A program made the translations under genes and the position numbers. Below are positions 9,623 through 17,202 of a stretch of DNA of 64,000 nt, in pieces (position 1 is the stretch's first letter; each line of letters starts with the position of its first letter). A model generated the notes under the pieces. That model was given only the letters and a program-made list of their open reading frames with translations, was not told the origin of the DNA and ran no database searches. This DNA comes from Clostridia bacterium (lineage in GTDB: Bacteria; Bacillota; Clostridia; UBA1381). The DNA lies in the NCBI GenBank assembly GCA_900751885.1, contig CAADTH010000029.1:1-64000 (forward strand), read 5' to 3'.

Positions 9623-10919
9623 CCACTTGCAGAATCAATTTAAATTCAGAAGCGTTTAAGAGTTCTTCTCCATACTTGCCGTTGTCATAACGCAAGTGGT
9701 CTTGCAGACTTTGGGTTGCGGATACCGCTGCACCGCCCAGTCCACGAATTGTCTTATACATCCGCATGACATAATCCATTGCCTGTGTTACTTTTTCAAA
9801 CATCCACACCTCTTCAAAAAACAGGACCTTTTTCTGTATAATCGACGTCTTGATTTTATCATTGATACAGTCCAGCGCGATAAATGTGCCGATTGGTAAT
9901 AGTTCATCTGTCATATCAATATCAAAGACAATATATCCGTTTTCCAAATCTGCATTCGTGGGTTTCCCCAAGTTTTGCAGCGACCCATCTACAAACTTTT
10001 TCAGCATGAATTTAATTCCTTCCAGCTCCTTGCTTTGGGGGATCGCATGGTACAAATCCGATAACGTCGGCATAGGCTGAAAGTTCCCGTCCGGCAAAAA
10101 CAAGCTGGAATTCTCAAAGGTTATCCCCTTGTCAGCGTACACTTTTATCAAGCTATCCTCAATAACGCTCTGTTCTTTTTCCGTCAAATCCTTTTTTAAG
10201 AGATGGAAAAATGGCATGATATTCTGAATTTTATCTGCCAAAATAGAATCGTTCCGCTGTGTTATACCAAGTTCATAGTCGCTGTTTAAGTTTCTGCGCC
10301 GAATGTCCAATAGGTTGATACAATCCTCCGACGATGCAGAGATTCGGATATATTTCCCGCCCATCGCCTGACACGCACGGCTGAATTCATGACCTTTCTG
10401 CGGTACAAGAAAAAACACTTGCACCGCCTGTTCCCGAAGCCGCATTCCCAACACTTGCATCAACAGCGTTTTTCCGGCACCTGTTTTTCCCATGATACAA
10501 ACGTTTCCGTTTGAATATTTGTTTGTATCGAATATATCCAGAAGTGCGCTGGAATAGTTCTGTGTATTTACCCCTAAAAACACGCCGTTTTCGTCGTATA
10601 GTTTGTATGAGGAAAATGGAAACGCTGCGGCAGCAGATTCCGTCAGTACATTTCTGCGGCTTTTCCGCTCAATGTCTGAATCAAGCGATAGGCATGGCAG
10701 CGACGACAAAAAGCATTGCTCATGTTTGTAGTCCGCACGCTTTGCAACCAGATTGATGGCGTATATCTCCAGCACCTTCACATATCGTCCATCCTTCAAC
10801 TTTATTACGCCGCCGTCCAGCACATCCTCGACCGGCAGCCAGCTTTGGGTACTCCCCGTATGATACTGTACCTTTTTCTCTCCTACAAACTTTTTTCCGA
10901 AAATGAGTTCTTTTATCAT
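9561..10919 (-). pseudogene. VirB4/TraE-like conjugation ATPase, internally and C-terminally deleted
   Basis: The open frame encodes 452 residues, while full-length relatives are usually about 800. Walker A (GKTGAGKTLLMQ, about residue 150), a Walker B-like LFFEEVWMF and the ATSQSLQD region identify the VirB4-like ATPase of type IV conjugation systems. The N-terminal domain jumps from AINLVAKRADYKHEQ directly to SDIERKSRRNVLT, losing roughly 300 residues of the family in frame. The C-terminus ends in a junk tail (CRAVCAPRPYVWKWNE) that is out-of-frame methyltransferase sequence. Its ATG overlaps the PrgI stop (ATGA). It is almost certainly non-functional in conjugation. Confidence 0.8.
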
Positions 10920-11215
10920 GATTCACACCCCCTGTATTCGATAATTCTGCGCTCCTTGCGCCATCTGTGCCAGATTCGCACATATTCTGATAAGGAAAAT
11001 CCGCGAATCCCCATGAGCGCAAACCCGGCAACCGGCACCACCAAGATAATCGCCACTATCATTTTCGTGGTAACGGAAAACGGCAGGAATCGAAAAATCA
11101 GATACAAAACAGGCGGGGACAAAATCCCTGCCTCTATCACATGTTTGATTTCGAAGTTCCCAAGAATTTTCCCGCCGTCTGTAAAATTGGTGGGAATGTA
11201 GTAGACATATTCCAT
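10916..11215 (-). CDS. PrgI-family conjugation membrane protein
   Basis: This 99-residue protein begins EYVYYIPTNFTDGG. The ATG at 11215 is preceded by a GGAGGGATG-type site. It has two adjacent hydrophobic segments (about 25-45 and 48-70) and a basic C-terminal helix (WHRWRKERR). That layout, and its position directly upstream of a VirB4-like ATPase with a 4-base overlap, match PrgI of Gram-positive integrative conjugative elements. There it is an inner channel component. Here it is a relic, since its partners are deleted. Confidence 0.75.
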   Translation of the reverse strand: MEYVYYIPTNFTDGGKILGNFEIKHVIEAGILSPPVLYLIFRFLPFSVTTKMIVAIILVVPVAGFALMGIRGFSLSEYVRIWHRWRKERRIIEYRGCES

Positions 11216-11238
11216 TTTCATCCCTCCTATTGGCATAA

Positions 11239-11268
11239 AAAAAGACTTGCATTGCTGCAAGCCTTTTT
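11239..11268 (-). terminator. Bidirectional terminator after the HEPN gene
   Basis: The stem AAAGACTTGCA with TGCAAGCCTTT (one mismatch) has T-runs on both strands. It ends the MNT-HEPN operon just before the PrgI gene. Confidence 0.75.
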
Positions 11269-11271
11269 GAT

Positions 11272-11691
11272 TTATCTGTTATTTAGCTGTGGTATTTGCT
11301 GATAGAGATATTCTTCTATTCGATTATAAAACTTTTCAGCATTTTGATATTGCTGTTCTGCTTCCTCTTTTGTTGCCAGAAAGAAATCTGTATAATCTGC
11401 TTTTTCTCTCTGCAAACTTGCGCCAGATACGATTTTGGCAAATTCTTTTTCAAAAATTCCTGTTTTAACATAATATTGATTGAAATAGGAAATAACGCCT
11501 GAATGATGCCTAAAATCTTTATGTTCTGTTGCCAAGAGTGATCTCATGGAATGAAAAATAGCATAGTAAGAGCGATTGAGGGAAGAACGATATTTTCCCA
11601 CCACCAATAACTCCTTTGAAGATTCTAAATCATCTTTTGCTTTTTCAAGACGATATTTCACGTAGTCAAGTCTTTCTTCATTAAGCTCCAA
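11272..11691 (-). CDS. HEPN-domain toxin (ribonuclease-type) of an MNT-HEPN pair
   Basis: This 139-residue all-alpha protein carries the HEPN motif RSYYAIFH (Rx6H here; the family shows Rx4-6H), with a second conserved patch HSGVISYFNQYYVKTG. In MNT-HEPN systems the HEPN protein is an RNase toxin restrained by the nucleotidyltransferase partner, often by AMP transfer to a Tyr near this motif. The Tyr-Tyr here would suit that. The start is a TTG at 11691 with AAGGTG upstream; no in-frame ATG precedes the motif. It overlaps the end of the upstream MNT gene by 11 bases, indicating translational coupling. Confidence 0.8.
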   Translation of the reverse strand: MELNEERLDYVKYRLEKAKDDLESSKELLVVGKYRSSLNRSYYAIFHSMRSLLATEHKDFRHHSGVISYFNQYYVKTGIFEKEFAKIVSGASLQREKADYTDFFLATKEEAEQQYQNAEKFYNRIEEYLYQQIPQLNNR

Positions 11692-12034
11692 TCAGCACAC
11701 CTTCTCTATCTATATTTTCAAAAAACAGACTTTCCTTGCGGTATTTCAAATATTGTTGTAACGGTTGTATCACTGGTGATAACACTACATTATATTCCAA
11801 ATTGATATCCGTAATACTGTCAATTAATTTTTCTTCATATTGTTTTAATTCGCTTTCATCCATATCGACAAGAACCAATATGTCGATATCTGAAGCGTCC
11901 AAACCGTTTCTCTGCTCTCCGCGAGCGTAAGAACCATATAGTAAGACTTTTTCGAGTTTGTTCCCATACAGCTTCTGAACATTTTTTAAAAAAACGTTTA
12001 GGATACGTTCTATTTCCGGGTTCTTTTTATACAT
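11681..12034 (-). CDS. MNT-type nucleotidyltransferase antitoxin (second copy in operon)
   Basis: This 117-residue minimal nucleotidyltransferase has the core YGSYARGEQ...SDIDILVLV. The spacing between GS and DxD is 13 residues here rather than the usual 10, through an insertion (RNGLDA). The family neutralises HEPN toxins, in several cases by AMPylation. It has a strong site (GAGAGGAGG) upstream and lies 26 bases downstream of a closely related MNT gene. The C-terminal parts align over SPVIQPLQQYLKYR and SPIVEPYQKYMDYK, so the two arose by tandem duplication. Confidence 0.8.
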   Translation of the reverse strand: MYKKNPEIERILNVFLKNVQKLYGNKLEKVLLYGSYARGEQRNGLDASDIDILVLVDMDESELKQYEEKLIDSITDINLEYNVVLSPVIQPLQQYLKYRKESLFFENIDREGVLIGA

Positions 12035-12060
12035 AATCTTTCCTCCTCTCTTCTTTTTCT

Positions 12061-12402
12061 TTAAACTCCAATTGGTATTCCCTCCTTATCAACTACACTT
12101 AGGAAAGGGATAACTTCTTTATAGTCCATATACTTTTGATATGGTTCTACAATAGGAGATAAAACAACGTCATACTCTAAATTTATTTCAGATACAATTT
12201 CTATAAGACTGTCAACATATTTGCGGTTTTCTTCTTCAGAAAGATTTACAATTATCATTAAATCAATATCTGATTCTTCATCTTGCTCTTTTCTTGCATA
12301 CGAACCATATAGCAGTATCTTAACAAGTTTCTCACCATATAAATCCTTCATTTTTTTTGCAAATATCTCTAAAACTCTATTTAATTCTGCTTGGGTACAC
12401 AT
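12061..12402 (-). CDS. MNT-type nucleotidyltransferase (first copy in operon)
   Basis: This 113-residue protein has a textbook GSx10DxD signature (YGSYARKEQDEESDID) and the usual trailing hydrophobic strand LMIIV. It is the promoter-proximal gene of the three-gene MNT-MNT-HEPN operon. The start at 12402 follows AGAGAGGAGG. Only one HEPN gene is present for two MNT genes, so one MNT may be redundant or may have lost its own partner. Confidence 0.8.
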   Translation of the reverse strand: MCTQAELNRVLEIFAKKMKDLYGEKLVKILLYGSYARKEQDEESDIDLMIIVNLSEEENRKYVDSLIEIVSEINLEYDVVLSPIVEPYQKYMDYKEVIPFLSVVDKEGIPIGV

Positions 12403-12444
12403 TGCGTTACCTCCTCTCTTTTTATTTTTGCTGTCCGTACCTTT

Positions 12445-12473
12445 ATTATACCAACATCACAGGCGAAAGTCAA
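12445..12473 (-). promoter_or_regulatory. Promoter of the MNT-MNT-HEPN operon
   Basis: TTGACT (12468-12473) and TATAAT (12445-12450), spaced 17 bases, read on the minus strand upstream of the first MNT gene. Confidence 0.7.
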
Positions 12474-12509
12474 CGCAAATGGCTTATTTCCTAGTGTTTT
12501 AGCATTTTT

Positions 12510-13591
12510 TTATTTTCCAATCACCCATAACGGACCGCCAGCTGAAGCGCTTTTTGTTTCACGCATGATTAAGGATAAATCCCATGTTTGTGCGCTGCGT
12601 TTTCGGCTTGCCGGGTCTGCAACAATGATTTTCCCATCTGCACTCACGCCACGGAGAACTATGAAGTGTCCGCCGCGTGTGAAATGACCTGCTCCCATCA
12701 GTGCTACAATCAGTTTGCCAGAAGATAACGCGCTTTTAATTTGTTCCTGTGTGCCGCGCCCGATCCCTTGTACAGACAGACCATATGCCCTTCCAATTGC
12801 CGGTATCAGTGTGTGTGAACTGCCATTGCCATATGCGCGGTATCCATGCTGTACGGACCAATTCGCTGCATCAAGCGGTGTTACCTTCTGCCCTGTCAAG
12901 GTTGATATGACGATTGCCATGGAAGTCGGTCCACACCCTTCTGCTTTGATTGTTCCAGATTTCCCATACAACTTACTTGCCCACGGCTCCTCTGTTTGGT
13001 TATAATATACGACCTCTGTACTTCCATCGCCGCCCATCGCTTCGCCGCTGCCCCAATCTGGATTTTCTATTGAGTCATCATCAGGCGTAATTTCTGCATC
13101 ATCTAAATATTGTCCGTAGCTGATGGTGTTATACATCAGCGTTGCCCAGTTCTTTTCCTCCTCAGAAAATCCGAGGTCGTTCATAACCTCTTCCGGCGTT
13201 TTTAATGACATGGTAATGGACTGCACGCCATCTGTTACTGTTTCTACTGTTTTCATAAACATCTGGAACAAAGATGTGATGCCGCTTTCTGCCGTCCGTC
13301 TGTGGTTCTGTTATCCACTTTATCACCTTCTTTTTCTTGGCAAACCAGGCTTTAGCGGTTTCGGCGCTTTTCTTTGCCTTCATCCGTTTCTATCCTGCTT
13401 ATCCGAAAGGCTTTTACCGATTCTTCCCCCGTCGGACTGATTGCTGCTGGCTTATCGGCAAGATTTTCTGTGGTTTCAATAGAAGATGATGCTCGATATG
13501 TAGTACCGCCTGTCAAGCCCGCTATTTGTCTATATCCTGTTTCCTGATTGCCTATATCCAATCCTATTGTGGTTGAATGCCCCACCGACAT
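12510..13591 (-). pseudogene. Conjugative-element C39-type cell-wall peptidase, broken into at least three frames
   Basis: The 3' part (12510-13271) is open for 253 residues and holds a papain-fold C39-like peptidase domain. It shows the Cys in AEGCGPTSMAI, the His in GGHFIVLRGV and the Asp in VADPASRKR. Upstream, 13162-13383 (KKSAETAKAWFAKKKK) and 13352-13591 (SVGHSTTIGLDIGNQETGYR, TTYRASSSI) are different-frame fragments. They match the N-terminal region of the same large ICE-encoded wall hydrolases, whose Lys/Ala-rich middle and membrane segment are missing here. No good start or signal peptide remains for the catalytic part (TTG 13271 or ATG 13262), so any product would stay in the cytosol. 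Confidence 0.65.
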
Positions 13592-13955
13592 CTGTATTGA
13601 TTGTTGTATCCCCTGCTAGGACAAAATTTTTACATAATTTGGTTGACTGGTGTTTGCACGGTATTTACTTCCCCCCTTGAATAGACGTACCATTTATCCC
13701 CTGCCTGTATGTTTTTTCTGTCTTACAACATCCTGCATATTCCCATTCAGATTGATTTCTTTTGTTGTCCTTCCAATATGAATTATTTGAGTACTTACTC
13801 TATCCCTTTTTCTATAATAAATTCAATATCGCGCAAACTATTTTACGACAGAAATATGATATTTTCCACATAGTAGAACAAATTCTACGAAGTGCGCATA
13901 TGTTGTTATAGAAGCGATATTTTTCTATATCGTATTTTCTTTGGAGGTGATTTTT
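13592..13955. other. Intergenic stretch upstream of the collagen-like gene
   Basis: I see no intact gene here. Short minus-strand frames with stops may be further decayed conjugative-element sequence. Close to the collagen-like gene there is a small palindrome (GTAGAA CAAA TTCTAC, about 13873-13888) and a CATATGTT element about 17 bases after an AC. That could be a sporulation sigma-K/E type promoter, but the match is weak. Confidence 0.3.
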
Positions 13956-14762
13956 GTGAATTGTTCAAATGATCCAAGATATTACGCTCAAAAAACAATG
14001 GTAAATACACCAATGAATGAAATAGACTGCACTTCTGGATTAATGCAAGGATATGAACAATCCTGCCACTGCAATTCCTGCGGTTGTTGTGGTTGTATAA
14101 CCGGTCCGACTGGGGCAACTGGAGCAACTGGTCCAACGGGTGCGACCGGACCAATGGGGATGCCAGGTATTAGCATTATCGGTCCGACAGGTCCGACTGG
14201 AGCAACAGGACTGCCGGGTACTGGCACTACCGGTCCGACGGGTCCAACTGGACCTGCCGGCAATACTGACTCAGCCTGTTGCAGATGTGTTGAACAAATG
14301 CGAAATATATTACAACAAATTATTGCCCTATACCCAAATAATACTATATTTGTCACATTGAATAGCGGGGATATAGTTGTTGGTGTCCCTGGCTCACTGA
14401 TCGTAGGCCCAACTGGAAATGCAGGGGTATTTGAAGTGGCAAATCCTCAAATTGGTGCTCAACAATTCTTGTCTCTATGTAGCATAGATTCCATTAGAAT
14501 AAATAATGCAGCCTATAATAATGCCATTATTTATTTACCAGAACCTACTCCTACTCCAACAGGATGCTGTGCAGATTGTGAAGCAACCCTTCGTTCTCTT
14601 CTTCCTGTCGGAACACCTAACGTAACCATAACAACAAGTACTCAAACTTCATCACAGGGAACTGTTATAAGAAACGAATACGGTATGATTGTGCTTGCTG
14701 ACGCTACGAATAACAATATTACCTTTATCTCATCCTGCAGTATAGATTTAGCATTTAGATAA
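13956..14762 (+). CDS. Collagen-like, cysteine-rich spore-surface-type protein
   Basis: This 268-residue protein starts at GTG 13956, 5 bases after a perfect GGAGGTGA. The N-terminus is Cys-rich (CHCNSCGCCGC). About 60 residues of G-x-T/G-x-x collagen-type triplets follow (ITGPTGATGATGPTG onward), then two related C-terminal modules. Module 1 begins CCRCVEQMRNILQQ and module 2 begins CCADCEATLRSLLP; each ends with a CSID segment. This resembles exosporium or spore-coat collagen-like proteins of Clostridia, consistent with the sigH gene in the same window. It has no signal peptide, as expected for a protein made in the mother cell. The spore-coat role is inference from layout. Confidence 0.7.
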   Translation: MNCSNDPRYYAQKTMVNTPMNEIDCTSGLMQGYEQSCHCNSCGCCGCITGPTGATGATGPTGATGPMGMPGISIIGPTGPTGATGLPGTGTTGPTGPTGPAGNTDSACCRCVEQMRNILQQIIALYPNNTIFVTLNSGDIVVGVPGSLIVGPTGNAGVFEVANPQIGAQQFLSLCSIDSIRINNAAYNNAIIYLPEPTPTPTGCCADCEATLRSLLPVGTPNVTITTSTQTSSQGTVIRNEYGMIVLADATNNNITFISSCSIDLAFR

Positions 14763-14880
14763 TATCTTGTAAATACAACTTATGAAGAAAAGTTATAAAT
14801 CATGGATCATACCTAGTTTAGTAGTTCGGATGATTTTAATGGGTTGTTTTATCACAGCAGTTTAAAATAGAAAATCATAG

Positions 14881-14912
14881 AAAAAGAGGGAGGAGTAATA
14901 CCCCTTCCTCTT
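14881..14912 (-). terminator. Terminator after the metallophosphoesterase gene
   Basis: The stem AAGAGGAAGG with CCTCCCTCTT is followed by CTCTTTTTCT on the minus strand. It lies about 80 bases past the stop codon. Confidence 0.6.
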
Positions 14913-14994
14913 CGTGATATGTATTTGTAATCTGCTAGTTTCTATCCCCTTGTGTCGTATTCGATATATTGTATTTCTCTGTAGTTATCAGGTT

Positions 14995-16788
14995 TTACAA
15001 TGGAATCCTTTCTCTCTCTGAAATCGGTGCGAGAGTATCCAACCCATCAAGCAGGAACACTTTTACCGTGTCCATATCCATCCCCTCAGAAGCTGTAAAG
15101 TGTTCGCTTGCTTCTAAAGATACCGTTCTAATACCTAATGTCTCTGTCAGGCAACCGTCCTTGTAGCCTGCCATTATCATAATTGTACCTGCCGGGACAT
15201 TATAAAGCGTCGTTTCCGCTTCAATCCCAGCTTGCGTGTGATGGATTACGGTCTCTGTAGATGGCTTTTCTCGTTCCACAAACTCATAGATAGAAAACTC
15301 TGCCGGATTCGCTTCGTAGCCATTGATTAATCCTCTGCTGTTATAATTGAGCACATAAGAGCCGCTGGTGAATGTATAATGACCTGCACTGCCGCCAATG
15401 GCAAACACGTCTCCAGTATCCTCCAGCGTTGCAGTAATCTTTGTGTCAGGCGTGTCTGTAAGCGCGGCATATTTTTTGCCATCGCCAATCATCCAGCCGT
15501 CCCCATTCTTCGTAAAGACCCACTCCTTGTCTGTGTAATCACCTAACGCAATATCATCCCCGAAGCCTGACGCCAGCTCAAGGTTAAACCCAATCCGATC
15601 CGTTCCGACCACCTCCGGAAGCATGATATAAGAGCTGTAAACCAGCAAATATCTTCCGCCGTCTTTTAAATCATTTAAGGATGTGATGCTTTTATAGTAA
15701 TCCTGATTGCCGACATCCGGCTGTTTTATCAAATCTTCTATCGGCGAAAAATCAGTTACCGCTGTCAGCGGCACGCTTTGCGGGGATTCATACACTGTCG
15801 TATTCGGTTCATAGCCGGTTTCATCCCGATAACTGTTGGTGACACCGGCAGATTTCAGATTATAAAGCCCCTCTTCACTATACCTTGCAATATTGACTGC
15901 ATCATCGGAAATCCCAAACAGAGTCATCGTCAGAGTGTCATCCGCGCCGTTGACATTTTGATAATACCCCGTGTAGCCTGCATTCATATAGGTAAAGTTA
16001 AGGTTTTTTGTCTTAAAATCCGTTCTGCTCCCCTGTGCAATCAAAATATCATCGCCCTTTTCAAGATAGGCACAGGAGCCGCCGAGATAATCGTCCCAGC
16101 CGTTTGAGTGGTCATGTCCAAACAGGAAAATGATATTCAGTCCCTTTGCTCCCGCTTCATTTAGCACGTCAAAAATATAATTGGCATACATACCGTCGCC
16201 GTCATTTTTTGTTCTCATGCTGTAATGAAGCGGAAGATGGGACGCGACAAAAATCGGCTTGTCATATCCAGCGCTTATCTTCTCGTTCATATAATCTATC
16301 AGGTTTTGAGCAGTGCGTTTGATTGTCGCTTCATTGTCATTGAACCACATGTAATCATCCTCGTTGATTACAAAAACGCCGTACTCTCCACTTTCAGGGT
16401 CGTTGTTGCCGCTTTCGCTGATTCCCTCTGTTGCAATACTGGCATCGTGGTTTCCCTGGATGAAATTCATATTTCCGCTTACCATACTGCTCACTGCATC
16501 CCTCAGCGCATTCACGCCGTCCTCTGTTCCACCAAAGCTATAATTATAATCTCCGCAACATACGAAGCCGTCAGCACTTGTAGTTCCTGTATGCTGCATC
16601 TGTGAAAGTACATTTTGTACAAACGCTTTTCCCGCGTCATTCCCACCCGGATTTTGAAAATCCGAACAGGCGATTACATTCACAGGCTCCTCTGCCCTCA
16701 CCTGCATACATGCTGAAGCTTGTGCGATAAGAAAACAGGCGGCAAGTGCAAAGCAATATACTTTTGACAGTATGTTTTGTTTTTTCAT
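14995..16788 (-). CDS. Secreted calcineurin-like metallophosphoesterase
   Basis: The start at 16788 follows AAAGGGGAGAG; an upstream in-frame ATG at 16884 has no good ribosome site. The 597-residue product begins with a signal peptide (KKQNILSK...AQASACMQVRAEE). The phosphoesterase metal ligands are all visible in order: ACSDFQ, CGDYNY, GNHD, SHLPLH and FGHDHSNG. The catalytic domain spans residues about 35-320. The C-terminal 270 residues form beta-rich modules that probably bind carbohydrate or the cell surface. The substrate could be nucleotides, phospholipids or wall phosphate esters; the sequence does not decide. It stands alone between mobile-element debris and the PL11 lyase. Confidence 0.8.
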   Translation of the reverse strand: MKKQNILSKVYCFALAACFLIAQASACMQVRAEEPVNVIACSDFQNPGGNDAGKAFVQNVLSQMQHTGTTSADGFVCCGDYNYSFGGTEDGVNALRDAVSSMVSGNMNFIQGNHDASIATEGISESGNNDPESGEYGVFVINEDDYMWFNDNEATIKRTAQNLIDYMNEKISAGYDKPIFVASHLPLHYSMRTKNDGDGMYANYIFDVLNEAGAKGLNIIFLFGHDHSNGWDDYLGGSCAYLEKGDDILIAQGSRTDFKTKNLNFTYMNAGYTGYYQNVNGADDTLTMTLFGISDDAVNIARYSEEGLYNLKSAGVTNSYRDETGYEPNTTVYESPQSVPLTAVTDFSPIEDLIKQPDVGNQDYYKSITSLNDLKDGGRYLLVYSSYIMLPEVVGTDRIGFNLELASGFGDDIALGDYTDKEWVFTKNGDGWMIGDGKKYAALTDTPDTKITATLEDTGDVFAIGGSAGHYTFTSGSYVLNYNSRGLINGYEANPAEFSIYEFVEREKPSTETVIHHTQAGIEAETTLYNVPAGTIMIMAGYKDGCLTETLGIRTVSLEASEHFTASEGMDMDTVKVFLLDGLDTLAPISERERIPL

Positions 16789-17202
16789 GTTACTCTCCCC
16801 TTTATCCTCTTTTGTGCCAGTCAAACAGAACGTGCCGACTGACTTACGGCTATTTTTCATACTCATGCGACATAAATATCTCACCCCGCATGATGGTTTT
16901 TTATCGTTTTATTGGTATTATATTCATATATTACTTTACTCTCTTCGTGTTCCGCTGTCAAGATGTTTCTAATGAAGGAAAAGAAACCCTTGTCATCCGC
17001 CTACCGGAATGAAATGACTTCTTTATAATCCATATACTTTCGATATCGTTCTATGATTGGAAGAAAGTATATGGATACATTTTTTATGATACTACAGAAC
17101 ATAGCACCATCTTTTGTTGTATTTCTATTTATTCCATGATATAATTGGAACTGATTTTTGTAAGATAACGGAATCATCTTGAAAAGAAAGAGGTTGAATT
17201 TT
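16789..17202. other. Intergenic region holding an MNT gene fragment
   Basis: This gap separates divergent genes. Apart from the MNT relic annotated separately (17001-17085) it is AT-rich and shows no other recognisable gene. Confidence 0.5.
17001..17085 (-). pseudogene. Fragment of a third MNT nucleotidyltransferase gene
   Basis: One minus-strand frame reads LPIIERYRKYMDYKEVISF and then stops. The intact MNT at 12061-12402 has SPIVEPYQKYMDYKEVIPF at the same place. The DNA is also alike (ACTTCTTTATAATCCATATA here against ACTTCTTTATAGTCCATATA there). Only the C-terminal portion remains. Confidence 0.7.

Noticed and set aside
14101..14265. Possible tandem repeat or CRISPR-like array
   Set aside because: The repeats are short degenerate GGTCCGACTGG-type units encoding collagen triplets, with no spacers.
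13988..14356. Minus-strand frame rich in VGPVGPV, looking like a second collagen-type protein
   Set aside because: It is the reverse complement of the G-x-T repeats in the collagen-like gene; no ribosome site or promoter supports it.
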